From Acidobacteriota bacterium (GTDB taxonomy: Bacteria; Acidobacteriota; Terriglobia; Acidiferrales; UBA7541), in NCBI GenBank assembly GCA_013289955.1, contig JABCYZ010000007.1:186001-250000 (forward strand): a DNA stretch of 64,000 nt. The letters run 5' to 3'. This document shows positions 45,601 through 53,809 of the stretch, piece after piece. Positions within the stretch are counted from its first letter, which is position 1; the number at the start of each line of letters is the position of its first letter. Under the pieces are notes generated by a model. That model made no database searches. It worked only from the letters and a program-made list of their open reading frames with translations, and was not told where the DNA came from. The position numbers and the translations under genes were made by a program.

Positions 45601-48600
45601 GGCTTCCGGGAGAATCACTGCGGCCGTTCCCGAGGGCACGACAACCGGGCCTGTAGTCGTTACCGTGAACAATGGACCAAGCAACAACTCCACCTTTACG
45701 GTGACCGCCGGGCCTGGCATCACTGGGATTTCTCCGGCGAGCGGTGGAATCGGTGCAACGGTTACGATTACCGGTGCGGCGTTCGGTTCGAGTCAGGGTT
45801 CAAGCACCGTCAAGTTCAATGGCACTACCGCAGTACCCTCTCTCTGGAGCGATACGGGGATTGTCGTGCCAGTTCCGACAGGAGCAACGACGGGAAATAT
45901 TGTTGTGACTGTCGGAGCGCCGAGCAATGGCGTGAGCTTCACAATCTCTTCTGGCCTAAGCGTCACGACGGTGAGTCCAACTTCGGGAAACACTGGAAAC
46001 GCCGTCGTGATAACCGGCACGGGATTCGGTACGACTCAGGGCGGCAGCACGGTGACATTTAACGGAGCGACGGCCACCGTCATTTCGTGGAGCAACACCT
46101 CCATCGTGACTTCCGTGCCAGCGGCCGCGATATCCGGACCAGTGGTCGTAACTGTGGGCGGTGCATCAAGCGATGGGATTTATTTCACGGCACAGCCGCA
46201 GATTCTTGGAATTTCGCCTAATCCGGCTGCTTTGGGAGCGAATGTCACAATTACAGGGGAAAATTACGGGGCCGCCCAGGGTGTCAGCGTCATTTCTTGC
46301 GGTGGCACTTCACAGTTTGTCAGCAGCTGGAGTCAATCCAGTATTACGCTGCAAGGGTGCATCTCAGCGGCAGGCCAAATTCCAATACAAATCACTGTCA
46401 ATGGAGTTGCCAGCCTTCCGGCCATCATCCAGGGAATACCTGCACCGACGATTTCTGGAGTGGCTCCTAACACGGCACCGGTCGGAGCTGCGGTTCTGAT
46501 TCGGGGGGCGAACTTCGGTTCGACCCAAGGGCAGAGTTCAGTCACGATCGATGGGGTCGCAGCTCCAATGCTAAGCTGGTCCAATTCAGGGATCGTCGTT
46601 TCCGTTCCATCCGTGGCATCTGGTCTCGCAACGATTACTGTCACTGTGGGTGGCATACCCGCGAGCCTCTCAAACGTGCTAGAAATAGGGACATTGCCGG
46701 CGCCGACAACACTACAAATCACACCCTCCGGCGTTAACCTTTTGATTGGTAGCACCAAGCTCTTTAACGTGGTGGACAATACTGGTAAGGCACGCTCCGA
46801 TGCCACGTGGTCTGTCGACAACACAAGCCTCGCGACTATCGCCACGAATGCTTCGCCTTTAACGGGCAACTCGGCCCTACTCACGGCAATTGCGGCTGGC
46901 ACCGTCACTCTAACGGCAACGGTGCAAGGTATGAGCGCAGAGATGCCGGTAACAATCTCGTCTGCGGTCTCGTTTCCGGCTGGCACGGTACTTTGGTCCG
47001 CGCCTCCAGTTAGTGGTTTTTCGCCCTCACAGATCGCACAAGCCTTACCCAGTGATTTTGGGCCCAATGCGTACTCCATCCAGAAGAACAGTAGCGGCAC
47101 ACAGACTTTGGTTCAAGCATTCACAGCGGGACAGATGTTGTGGCAAACCACGGTGCGTGCACTGGCTTCTAATGCTGTTCCAGATGGCTTCGGAGGACTC
47201 CTGGTGACGGAAGTCTGCGATGCCACGAATAATCTGCCGATGGATATCATCGATCTCGACGGCGTTACAGGTGCCTCAGTATGGACGGCCACTGTCGCGC
47301 AGCCGACGAATGGTGCTTGCCCGCTGGGAGCGCCGAAACTGGCTATTCGGCAAGATGGTGCTGTCGTCATTGCTAATCCTTTGCAGGTATCGCCGGCGCT
47401 GGTGATTCTTGACGGGCCGTCTGGAGGCGTTTTGCCGACACCGACGATCCCCGGTTCCACATTGATTAACGCCATGGGGCAGCCACAGACCTGCGACTGC
47501 TTTACGCCGGTAGGTCAACCCATCGTGGACTCCGGTGGCTCTATTTACGTTGGCTACGAAACGCGGGAAATTCCTTCAACAAGCGCGATGTCAAGCGTTC
47601 TCTCGCTTTTGACGATCGGCATCGACGGCTCGACAGCAACCACGCAGCTAAGTTCTTCCACTGGCGCGAATCTATTTCCAGGGAACATTATCCCCGACGG
47701 GCAAGGTGGTGCGCTTGTTACATGGACCATTGCAAACGCCAATCCGCCTGCAGCTGCGCAGCCGTACGAAGCGGCGTACGTATCCGGTGGAGCTGTCATA
47801 GCTGCTTACCCATTACCCAACGCTCCGACGACGCTGAATACTGGGAGCGACGGCTTGCCAATCAACCCACCGCTCCTTCTGGGGCAAAATGCCGCGGCTG
47901 TCGCTTCTTACGGTTCGAACCTGACCTCCTTCAACCTCAATCTGGGCTCGGCCAATTGGAATTATCAAGCGCCAGGACAAGACATCCTCACACCGGTGGA
48001 GCTTACCTCCGACGGAGGTCTCACGATAAATGACTCTGTTGCGGGTGCGGTCCAATTAGACCCCAATGGGAATGTCTTGGGGAGCGCCCCCTATTTGCAG
48101 GGAGCGTCTCCGTTTTCGCTGTTTACGTGGGTGGGACTAACGAATGGTGTCTTTGGTGAAATACTTAGCCCGAGCGGCTCAAACGCGATTGTTAACACAC
48201 TTCTTGAGTCTCCATGGCCGGCACCGGAAGGCGATCCACAAAGTCAGCACCAACCGCCATATTGCGCAAGAGCGAATTCTCACTGTGTAATCGCTCCACA
48301 CTCCGACATTTCCACGATAGATGCGTTTTCGGGAGCCCCGTTAAGAGAAGTGGAATATGATGTGCTCTCGCTTCAGAATGGCGTGCTATCTCCAATCGAT
48401 TTAACGACTATCCAGCAAGTAAAGATGTTCGTGTTCGAGACGAATCCGACGAACTCCGCTACGATCATATGCAGCCAACAACTTATTCTGGGAGGTGGAT
48501 GCCAGAGTCCAGTCCCCAATTGCAATCCAGCCGCAGGATCTTTTTGTTTTTCCCCAGGCGTTTACATTGACGACTACTCAGCGAGGAACACGGGCCCGAA

Positions 48601-48838
48601 CACGGTCACGCAACAGTTCTTCATAGACAGGTGGCTTGTTGGGGTGTACTGGCCACAAAAGGCTTCTGATGGAAACGTTTATTGGTATGGGGCGTACTCA
48701 CAAACTGCTGGGGTCAACAGAGCCACTATTCCGCAAGGAGCGCTAATCATCCAGGTTAATCCTGACCTACAACATGCCGCTAGTTGCCCGAGAGGGTGCT
48801 CCTTCACGAAGGCGGACGGAACCCAGTTGCAGCCCTGA
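39626..48838 (+). CDS. Giant secreted surface protein: 22 IPT/TIG repeats, kelch propeller and C-terminal propeller
   Basis: This is a 3,070-residue protein. A signal peptide (residues 1-28, ending ETRAAAP) is followed by eight nearly identical 82-residue IPT/TIG repeats (SLSPTTGAVGASVTITGTNF type). Next come a BIG2-like domain (about 685-765), seven kelch units of the form GSLNTARxxxTATLLNNGTV (770-1111), another BIG2-like domain, fourteen diverged IPT repeats (about 1198-2355) and a third BIG2-like domain. The protein ends with a PQQ-like propeller region (about 2450-2855) and a Cys-containing terminal domain. The ATG at 39626 follows GGGAGG. It is likely a secreted or surface adhesin or carbohydrate-binding scaffold, and no anchoring signal is recognised. 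Confidence 0.85.
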   Translation: MRVQSWKSIPFLAVSFLFFTAIETRAAAPTITSLSPTSGAVGASVTITGTNFGSSQGSSTVKFNGTSATAASWSATSIVAAVPTGATTGNVVVTVSGTASNGKSFTVVSAPSITSLSPTTGAVGASVTITGTNFGSSQGSGTVKFNGTTATVTSWSATSIATTVPSGATTGNVVVFASGVNSSGKSFTVVSAPSITSLSPTTGAVGAAVTITGTNFGSSQGSSTVKFNGTTATVTTWSATSIVTTVPSGATTGNVVVFASGVNSNGSSFTVVSAPSITSLSKTSGAVGTSITITGTNFGSSQGSSTVKFNGTTATVTTWSATSIATTVPSGATTGNVVVFASGVNSNGSSFTVVPNITSLSPTTGAVGASVTITGTTFGSTQGTSTVKFNGTTGTPTNWSATSIVVPVPSGATTGNVVVTVSSQASNGISFTVVSAPSITSLSPTTGAVGASVTITGTNFGSSQGSSTVKFNGTAGTVTSWSATSIATTVPSGATTGNVVVFASGVNSNGSSFTVVSAPSITSLSPTSGAVGTPVTITGTNFGSSQGSSTVKFNGTTATVTTWSATSIATTVPSGATTGNVVVVDSGVNSNGSSFTVVSGPSITSLSPTSGGAGAAVTITGTNFGSSQGSSTVKFNGTTSTVTSWSATSIGTMVPSGATTGNIVVTVGGVPSNGSSFTVAALASLSVTPQNSTILAGNTQQFTATGTYSDNSTQNLTATATWTSSASAAATINSSALATAVGPGQTTIQASVGSIQGSALLTVSGFALTGSLNTARNDQTATLLNNGTVLVVGGDDINGNALASAELYNPATGSFTTTGSLNTARINDTATLLDDGTVLFAGGSDSNGNLLSSAEIYNPATGVFTVATGSLVTPRANHTATLLGNGMVLLVGSADSSGNVSGSAEIYNAATQSFTGTGSLNTARGLQTAALLNNGTVLILGGGANGSVLASAELYNVGSGTFTATGSLNTGRVQNTVTLLNSGSVLVAGGSDINGNALATAELYNPTTMTFTPTGSLNTARGDHAATLLNNGTVLVEGGYTSSADMTASAELYDPVAATFSPTGSLNVARQVQTATLLVNGAVLVAGGFSDSPRALSSAELYEPASFVPTNLVSISLSPLNSSIPAGTPQSFIATGTFSDNSTQTLASVAWSSSNTPVITMSNDSGNRGVALGLAVGSATISACAGTICGSTAITVVPADPIITTLTPNAGPVGASVSIAGTGFGTLEGPSTVTVDGITAIVNTWSPTTINAVVPASATTGNTIVYVDGVNSNLVQFTVLPTPFISSVSPTSGDLGSAVEIDGSSFGDTQGSSTVTVNGTGLTIINWSATSITGTIPTGATTGNVIVTVGGVASDPVVFTVANVPAIFSLSPPLGPAGTVVTIAGADFGPTQGTSTVAFNGIVASVTNWSSASVTAIVPTGATTGPVVMNIAGTLSNGTVFITPGPPNVSSLSPATAPIGWPVTIIGTNFGATQGTSTISFNGTLATATSWSPTQIVTTVPSGATSGIVTVTASGVTGTAAFFNVFTGVAITSFSPTSGDVGNGVNIQGSNFGATQGSSTVAFNGTLASVASWSDQQIQVLVPNGTSTGNLVVTVYGIATNAGAFTLVPTPVISSISPASGVVGTSITISGSHFGASQGGGGVQFPDLDIGGYAPVTSWSDTTIVLPVPAGRAFSGNVFVRASEGLFQSTGPSNQVFFTVLPSINSLSPALGTVATSIQINGTGFGFDQTTGTVTFNGVVANPTSWSPTQIVTYPPVGATSGNVVVTVSGNASLGTNFALQPGPAISSLSPTNGVAGTSITITGTGFGSPQGSSTVTFNGTSATPTAWTATSITVPVPTAATTGNVVVTVGGVASEGVNFTLDPAPAISSLSQTSGSVGTAITISGSNFLDTQSSSTVTFNGTAATPTFWSANSIGVNVPTGATTGNVVVTVLGHASAGVRFTLTSAPNISSLSPTTGPAGTLVTINGSNFGSTQGTSFLTFNGVPVTPTSWASGRITAAVPEGTTTGPVVVTVNNGPSNNSTFTVTAGPGITGISPASGGIGATVTITGAAFGSSQGSSTVKFNGTTAVPSLWSDTGIVVPVPTGATTGNIVVTVGAPSNGVSFTISSGLSVTTVSPTSGNTGNAVVITGTGFGTTQGGSTVTFNGATATVISWSNTSIVTSVPAAAISGPVVVTVGGASSDGIYFTAQPQILGISPNPAALGANVTITGENYGAAQGVSVISCGGTSQFVSSWSQSSITLQGCISAAGQIPIQITVNGVASLPAIIQGIPAPTISGVAPNTAPVGAAVLIRGANFGSTQGQSSVTIDGVAAPMLSWSNSGIVVSVPSVASGLATITVTVGGIPASLSNVLEIGTLPAPTTLQITPSGVNLLIGSTKLFNVVDNTGKARSDATWSVDNTSLATIATNASPLTGNSALLTAIAAGTVTLTATVQGMSAEMPVTISSAVSFPAGTVLWSAPPVSGFSPSQIAQALPSDFGPNAYSIQKNSSGTQTLVQAFTAGQMLWQTTVRALASNAVPDGFGGLLVTEVCDATNNLPMDIIDLDGVTGASVWTATVAQPTNGACPLGAPKLAIRQDGAVVIANPLQVSPALVILDGPSGGVLPTPTIPGSTLINAMGQPQTCDCFTPVGQPIVDSGGSIYVGYETREIPSTSAMSSVLSLLTIGIDGSTATTQLSSSTGANLFPGNIIPDGQGGALVTWTIANANPPAAAQPYEAAYVSGGAVIAAYPLPNAPTTLNTGSDGLPINPPLLLGQNAAAVASYGSNLTSFNLNLGSANWNYQAPGQDILTPVELTSDGGLTINDSVAGAVQLDPNGNVLGSAPYLQGASPFSLFTWVGLTNGVFGEILSPSGSNAIVNTLLESPWPAPEGDPQSQHQPPYCARANSHCVIAPHSDISTIDAFSGAPLREVEYDVLSLQNGVLSPIDLTTIQQVKMFVFETNPTNSATIICSQQLILGGGCQSPVPNCNPAAGSFCFSPGVYIDDYSARNTGPNTVTQQFFIDRWLVGVYWPQKASDGNVYWYGAYSQTAGVNRATIPQGALIIQVNPDLQHAASCPRGCSFTKADGTQLQP
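39710..41662 (+). repeat. Eight tandem ~246-bp coding repeats
   Basis: Eight consecutive IPT/TIG-encoding units of about 246 bp share long identical DNA stretches (for example the GGATCGAGCCAGGGTTCGAG block). The fourteen IPT units further downstream are clearly diverged at DNA level. This contrast points to recent expansion or gene conversion in the first block and predicts length variation between strains. Confidence 0.8.
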
Positions 48839-48847
48839 GGTGTTTTG

Positions 48848-49600
48848 ATGAAACGGGTTTTAAAAATATTTCTGTACATCGGGTCAGGATTCTTCCTGAT
48901 GGTATTCCTTGCCGAGGCCACATTCTATATTGAAAATATGAGAGTCCGTCGGAGGGGTGAAGAGCTCCTGGGCGCAATTCGTCATTTGCAAGTTGGCGAA
49001 TCCACCTTGTCTTCTACCGAAGCCCTTCGGACGCAGTTCGGGGCGCAAAAATTGGTTGTCTCACGCACTTCTGGGCTGCCGCCTGAGCAACGCTTCCAGA
49101 TACTTTTGTCAAACTACTTGCTCAACAATCTCAGGTTGCGTTTTCCAAATCTTTGGGCTTTCGGCCTACGACCGGCTGCCGTCGAACTAGAGTTGAGGTA
49201 CGAAGACCAGAAGCTAACCGAGCTGATTTACATGGTTCACACTCCAGTAATTACAGATTCCGGCGGACCTATTGAGCTAGTTGCCAGCATGGCTATCGCG
49301 GCGAGCCAGGGCATCGATGCGCCTCCCAATTCTGGCCTTCTCTATCGCGTCCAACCGAGCTCGCTCATGGCCAAGGCTCGGGAACTACGGATTGGCGAAG
49401 TGCTCACTCGAAGCGCCCCACAAGAAGACCGAGCGGCTGCTTTCGATTTCGATCTCCACTGCGTCTCTAGCTTTAGGGGCTGCTATGCTTTCTGCCAAAT
49501 CTTGCCTTCCGTCTGGCGGGAAGCGTTGCGCAGATATGAGAACAAGCAAATATCGCTGCCCAAAGAAGTGTTGGAAAATTCTGGATGCGCTACGCACTAG
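48848..49600 (+). CDS. Membrane-anchored hypothetical protein
   Basis: This is a 250-residue protein with an N-terminal membrane anchor (residues about 5-25, LKIFLYIGSGFFLMVFLAEA) and a periplasmic or extracytoplasmic remainder with several cysteines near the C-terminus (DLHCVSSFRGCYAFCQILPS). I do not recognise the domain. It starts 9 bases after the giant surface-protein gene, so the two are probably cotranscribed and it could help its export or anchoring, which is inference. A TTG precedes the ATG in frame. Confidence 0.6.
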   Translation: MKRVLKIFLYIGSGFFLMVFLAEATFYIENMRVRRRGEELLGAIRHLQVGESTLSSTEALRTQFGAQKLVVSRTSGLPPEQRFQILLSNYLLNNLRLRFPNLWAFGLRPAAVELELRYEDQKLTELIYMVHTPVITDSGGPIELVASMAIAASQGIDAPPNSGLLYRVQPSSLMAKARELRIGEVLTRSAPQEDRAAAFDFDLHCVSSFRGCYAFCQILPSVWREALRRYENKQISLPKEVLENSGCATH

Positions 49601-49827
49601 AGACTTGGGGTCCTCAGCTGCCCAAACGTTATATCTGAAAAATGTTGGGACAGGCACCACAGTTGCCGGCCTATTTGCACAAAACTCTCAGGTGGGTGCT
49701 TTAGCGTCCTATCAGCCGACTCCACAAAGCGGGCCCGATCGTCACGGTTTTATTCGCCGGCGCTCCGTGGTTGACCCGGGCCGTAACTTCAATTCCTCAA
49801 ATTCCGTGGGTAAGTATGGGAGACGCC

Positions 49828-50402
49828 ATGATTAACTTTGGACGTATATCGCCGATGAGGTTATTAGGGGTCGTGACTATCTGAGTGTATGCCACAGCCA
49901 CTGGAGTGATTACTCAAAACAGTTTTCCGCCAGATATCCGCACACTCATGGAGCAGCTTAACGATCCGCATGCTGGTCACGCTGACACGTTAATGCAAAT
50001 TGTCGTGGTTTCAGAAAGGACCCTGCGACACGGCAGTTCGTCGTGGAGAAATTACCGGATTTGATTCGTGGCCCCGAATCAGACTTGTGGCTCGATGCCA
50101 TTCGCCTTGCGGGCAAATTGAAGGCAGCGGAGGCCGTGCCGGCATTACAGGAAGCTATGTCACGGCCCCCGGTTCCTGCCGAGGCTTACATCACCTTTGC
50201 TGGTTTAGAACGGCTCGACAATGATATTGTCGCGAAGACGCTCTCCCAAATCGGGGAGCCTGCAATTCCTGCCGTTACATCTCTGCCGAAGAGCAAAGAT
50301 TCCCGCATGCGGTATCGCGCAATATTGATCCTCAGAAATATCGGGTCACTCTCAGCCCGCAAGGCGCTGGAGAATCAGCGGTCCCTTGAGAGCAACCCGT
50401 AA
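49828..50402 (+). pseudogene. HEAT-repeat protein broken by a stop codon and a frameshift
   Basis: The frame starting at ATG 49828 encodes a short signal-like start (MINFGRISPMRLLGVVTI) and meets a TGA at 49882-49884. It continues in the same frame as VYATATGVITQNSFPPDIRT, LMEQLNDPHAGHADTLM, up to VSE. At the AAAGG tract (about 50015-50019) the reading shifts by one base to KDPATRQFVVEKLPDLIRG and helical HEAT-like units (LWLDAIRLAGKLKAAEAVP, MRYRAILILRNIGSLSARK), ending at 50402. Restoring one A joins the frames perfectly. The intact ancestor was a small exported HEAT-repeat protein. A GTG at 50043 could still give a 119-residue product. Confidence 0.65.
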
Positions 50403-51220
50403 AACGTCAAACTAATCGGGGAGAGTTTACGGCCCTAGAGTTGTTCTGCTTCAATCCGCCCGACACGCAGCGTCTTCTCCCGCCGCATGACCCATCCCGA
50501 TCAACTTCTCGAGACGGTCAGGTTCAGACGCTTACGAATATCGCGTTGAAAGCCCGGCTCCTTTCGCCTGCCAAGGCGCGATGGTCGATGACTACGCACA
50601 ATTAACCCAGTTGTTTGGACTTTCAACGAGCAGGTGTAATTTTACGTTCAGCGCCGGCGCTGCCGCGAGGATGCTCGACGAAAGCGCACAGCCACCGCGC
50701 CTATGTCCACACTCTCCCAACTCCGTGTACCCGGCGTGTACCTCAGTTGGGCGACTTCGATGTTTTTGGCGTTTTTCGCGATTAATGGAATCAATAATTT
50801 GCGCGTTTTCAACGTCGCTTTTAGTTCGATCCCCACCGCCCCATCGGCAAAGCATGGTGTCCGATGCCCCAATCGCGGGGCCGGCAAGCAACGTCGGTCA
50901 ATATCTACGCGGAATAGTTTCATCTTTGTGACTCTTTTTCCCTAAGGACCGCGCCTAAGCTCCGCGCGTCACTTGACTCTCACATGCTTTACTCGGCGCA
51001 ACATAGGCCGTAGTCCGCTCCCACTGTAAAGCCCGCTTGTGCAGCTCCGCTCGGTAATACCCCAACCGTGCTCGCTTCCGCGCCCCTCCGGGCTGCGCTG
51101 AAATGTGCTTCGGGGCTTGACAGCCGCGAACCACGGCCAGAACCCGCCTCCAGTAAAGCATGTTGTTTTTTGTGCCCTGAAAGGGCGACACAACAGCAAA
51201 TCAAAACTGGAGCGCATACG
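50403..51220. other. Long gene-poor stretch containing one copy of a dispersed repeat
   Basis: About 820 bases without a supported gene. The segment 50730-50841 is related to 57680-57793. Short frames elsewhere in the stretch lack ribosome sites and protein-like composition. An imperfect hairpin (TGTGCCCT/AGGGCGACACA, about 51169-51193) lies just before the ArdC-like gene and could be regulatory. Confidence 0.45.
50730..50841. repeat. Dispersed ~110-bp direct repeat, copy 1
   Basis: The sequence from GTGTACCTCAGTTGGGCGA through GTTTTTGGCGTTTTTCGCG to TCAACGTCGCTTTTAG aligns along its whole length with 57680-57793 at roughly three quarters identity, in the same orientation. Function unknown. 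The pair brackets about 7 kb of cargo. Confidence 0.6.
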
Positions 51221-52177
51221 ATGCCTAGCGTCTACGAAATCATCACCGAGAAAATCATCAAGCAGCTTGAATCCGGCGTGGCTCCTTGGCGCAAGCCCTG
51301 GACCTCTCAGACTCCCGCAAACCTGATCACGCAAAAAGAGTATCGCGGACTCAACGTCTTTACTCTTGCTTCTCAGGGGTTCCCATCACGATTCTGGCTT
51401 ACTTTCAATCAGGCAACGAAACTGGGCGGGAGGATTCGCAGGGGCGAGAGGTCTTCGCCCGTCATCTTCTGGAACGTTGGCGAAGAGGAGGAAACGACTA
51501 CGCAGGACGGCACGAAAGAGAACTCGCGGCCTTTCCTGCTCCGTTATTATAGCGTGTTCAATTTGTCGCAGACGGAAGGAATCGACATTCCCGCATCCCT
51601 TCTGCAGGAGACGCGCACCAACGATCCCATCGAAACGTGCGAACAGATCGTGACGAATATGCCGAACCCGCCAGCGTTCGAGCAATCCGACATAGCGTGG
51701 TACTCACCAAGCAACGATGTGGTGGGCATGCCAGCACGCGGACTCTTTCATTCATCGGAAGAATTTTACGCCACCGAATTCCACGAATTGGCTCACAGCA
51801 GCGGACACGCAAAGCGCTTGCACCGGGAGAACTTCGACAACCCGGTTTCCTTTGGCTCGGAATCCTACTCGAAAGAGGAACTCATCGCGGAGATGACCGC
51901 CGCCATGCTCTGCGGCATCGCGGGAATCGAGCAGCGGATTCTTGAAAACTCCGCCGCTTATCTCAAGACGTGGATTGCACGGCTTAAGTCTGATTCGCGG
52001 TTGCTTGTTTCCGCCGCATCGCAAGCCCAAAAAGCCGCCGACTTTATCCAGGGCAAACTTGCGCGTCAGGAAGGCGAAAGGCAACCCGTGGGCGTAGACG
52101 ACATCAAAGGCGATCCTTCCCTCACCAATACACTGCAACGGCATAGGTTCGTGGGGCATAAATGCATTTCCGCGTGA
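51221..52177 (+). CDS. ardC: ArdC-like antirestriction protein (ssDNA-binding domain plus zincin)
   Basis: This is a 318-residue protein starting MPSVYEIITEKIIKQLESGV APWRKPW (first 20 given plus the next seven). This is the ArdC N-terminal single-strand-DNA-binding domain (DUF1738), continuing with YRGLNVFTLASQGFPSRFW. The C-terminal metallopeptidase-like domain carries FHELAHSSGH, with two His and a Glu of a zincin site, and SYSKEELIAEMTAAMLCG, with the third ligand Glu. ArdC proteins protect incoming mobile DNA from host restriction, which fits an IME. The ATG at 51221 follows GGAG. Confidence 0.85.
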   Translation: MPSVYEIITEKIIKQLESGVAPWRKPWTSQTPANLITQKEYRGLNVFTLASQGFPSRFWLTFNQATKLGGRIRRGERSSPVIFWNVGEEEETTTQDGTKENSRPFLLRYYSVFNLSQTEGIDIPASLLQETRTNDPIETCEQIVTNMPNPPAFEQSDIAWYSPSNDVVGMPARGLFHSSEEFYATEFHELAHSSGHAKRLHRENFDNPVSFGSESYSKEELIAEMTAAMLCGIAGIEQRILENSAAYLKTWIARLKSDSRLLVSAASQAQKAADFIQGKLARQEGERQPVGVDDIKGDPSLTNTLQRHRFVGHKCISA

Positions 52178-52228
52178 CAGGGAGCAATACGTAACTTAAA
52201 CTTAGGGGGTAAGCTGGAAAAGTATCTC

Positions 52229-52504
52229 ATGACGCTTGACGTTAAGCCCAAAATCGCCGCCGCACTGGAAGCCCTAGCTTCTGCCAAAGGGTTGTCTGTG
52301 GAAGACTACCTTGAGCAACTCGTGGAAAAAGAGCTGCCGCTCAAGCTGGAAGATTCCACCCGTTCGGAGGGCAGTGGCATGGTTTGGGAAAACGGGCTAT
52401 TTGTCTACCGTACCGGCAGACCCCTGCCATTGCGCGTAGTCGATGATGCTATCCGCCAAGTCCGCGAAGAAAGGGCGCAGCACATCCTGGGCAAGCATTC
52501 TTGA
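52229..52504 (+). CDS. Antitoxin-like protein of a VapBC-type pair
   Basis: This is a 91-residue protein with a helical N-terminus (DVKPKIAAALEALASAKGLS VEDYLEQ) typical of short RHH/VapB-like antitoxins, and a C-terminal tail (VVDDAIRQVREERAQHILGK) that would wrap the toxin. It overlaps the start of the PIN-domain gene (TTG/TGA overlap at 52501-52504), the usual coupled arrangement. It presumably neutralises the toxin and represses the operon. Confidence 0.7.
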   Translation: MTLDVKPKIAAALEALASAKGLSVEDYLEQLVEKELPLKLEDSTRSEGSGMVWENGLFVYRTGRPLPLRVVDDAIRQVREERAQHILGKHS

Positions 52505-52932
52505 AGCTGTTCTTCGACAGCTCTGTTCTGGTTCCGGTTTTTTACGCTGACCATCCGCAGCATGCAACTAGCACAAAATTATTCCTAGCCGCGGGAAAAG
52601 ACGATTTCTGTGCGCTTCGCACGCTCGGCGAGGTCTACGCTACGCTCACTGGCCTGCCACTTCGGCCCCGCATCACCGGGCCGGAGGGCATAAGCATCGT
52701 AAAGCAGATACGCGAAAGGCTCACTCTGATTACTCTCAGTGAACAGGAATATGTTTCCGCTCTTGAGCTGGCTTCCTCTGAGACCATCGTCGGTGCAGCT
52801 GCATATGATGCACTTATTGCTCATTGCGCTCTGTAGGCCGGCGCAGTTACTTTGCTGACCTGGAACGTCCGCGATTTCACAAGGTTCGGACCTGCTATCG
52901 CACGGCTCGTTAAGACGCCGCTGGAACTGTAG
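52501..52932 (+). pseudogene. vapC: PIN-domain (VapC-type) toxin interrupted by an in-frame TAG
   Basis: From the TTG at 52501 the protein begins LKLFFDSSVLVPVFYADHPQ with the first PIN aspartate, and continues to AAYDALIAHCAL, where a TAG stands at 52834-52836. The same frame continues without any shift as AGAVTLLTWNVRDFTRFGPA IARLVKTPLEL (stop 52930-52932), the normal end of a PIN domain with the last acidic residue (WNVRDF). A single base change (for example AAG to TAG) would explain it. The toxin is probably inactive unless the stop is read through. Confidence 0.75.
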
Positions 52933-53109
52933 TCCTCATGTGGAACCTCCGTAGCTTCTGGAGCACCCGCGGTTTCTTTTCGTCATGCAACTCCGAGCGA
53001 TTGACCGCAAACAAAGGTGTCCGTCCTTCTCGCTGTCTTCAAGTAAGCAATTGGGAACACGACCGGGCCACCCGTTCAATTCTCATCCTCGATGCACGGC
53101 TCATAGGAG

Positions 53110-53778
53110 TCAGGGCGTTTGTTTCTGATTCGGCTTCGTCGCAGCAGGGACTTGCGGCTGTTTCGGTTGCTGTCCTTGTGGATGAGGCGTTGGGGAGAGG
53201 GCGAACACACAAGCTCCTGCATCATCGCGATAGTAATTTCGCGGGCAGGGGTCTGGCTGCTTTTGTTTCATGAGCAGAGACACCAGTGCGAGGACAAAAC
53301 CCACTAGCGCGAGCAGAGTCGTTATCCATTTTCGGTATTCGTCGTAATCGGAGCGCTTCTCTTCCCTAATTTCTTTGCGAAGGCGTTGCGCGGTCGTCTC
53401 GGCCAAGATCCATTCGTATGTTGTAAACGTCTGTTTCCAATCTTCTGTTTCCTCGTCATCGGATGGAATCGGGGGAACGGTGATGCCATATTTCCGAGCC
53501 TTCGCAACGAGTAAGTCCGATTCTAAGACACTGGTTGGTTCAAGAACGAGGAGCTGTTCAGTTGACCATTCTGACTCTAAATGCTTGACCTCGTTGGAAT
53601 TTTTGGCTGCGCGCGCCTTCTGGACTAACGGCAGATATTTGTCGCGGAGTTTTTTGAGCGCACGAGCGTCAGACCTGCGAATCACCCATAGACGGGCCGT
53701 CGGAAATCTGAACAACACTTTTCGAATTGGTCGCCACACGGTGCCAGGGATTCTCTCATGCGGTAAGTCCACGGCCAA
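53110..53778 (-). CDS. Single-pass membrane hypothetical protein
   Basis: This is a 222-residue protein: about 140 mostly charged, helical residues (RALKKLRDKYLPLVQKARAA, RLRKEIREEKRSDYDEYRKW), one membrane helix (residues about 152-168, ITTLLALVGFVLALVSLLM) and a Pro/Gln-rich tail. No family recognised. The start is uncertain (TTG at 53778 or GTG at 53772). It lies 31 bases after the exported protein encoded at 53810-54385, probably in one operon. Confidence 0.55.
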   Translation of the reverse strand: MAVDLPHERIPGTVWRPIRKVLFRFPTARLWVIRRSDARALKKLRDKYLPLVQKARAAKNSNEVKHLESEWSTEQLLVLEPTSVLESDLLVAKARKYGITVPPIPSDDEETEDWKQTFTTYEWILAETTAQRLRKEIREEKRSDYDEYRKWITTLLALVGFVLALVSLLMKQKQPDPCPRNYYRDDAGACVFALSPTPHPQGQQPKQPQVPAATKPNQKQTP

Positions 53779-53809
53779 ACGCGCAGCGAAATTAGTGAAA
53801 GTGGGAGCG

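Noticed and set aside
40036-45723. Long open frames of 200-282 codons on the minus strand across the giant surface-protein gene
   Set aside because: They arise from the repeated codon pattern of the plus-strand IPT units, repeat with the same period, and lack ribosome sites and independent protein character.
49601-49827. Possible extra gene between the membrane protein and the HEAT pseudogene (open frame to 49835)
   Set aside because: The frame is a continuation of a shadow of the upstream gene and has no start or recognisable domain of its own.
51068-51220. Longer N-terminus for the ArdC-like protein (in-frame from 51068)
   Set aside because: The added residues are low-complexity and unlike the family, and the ATG at 51221 with GGAG matches the usual ArdC start.
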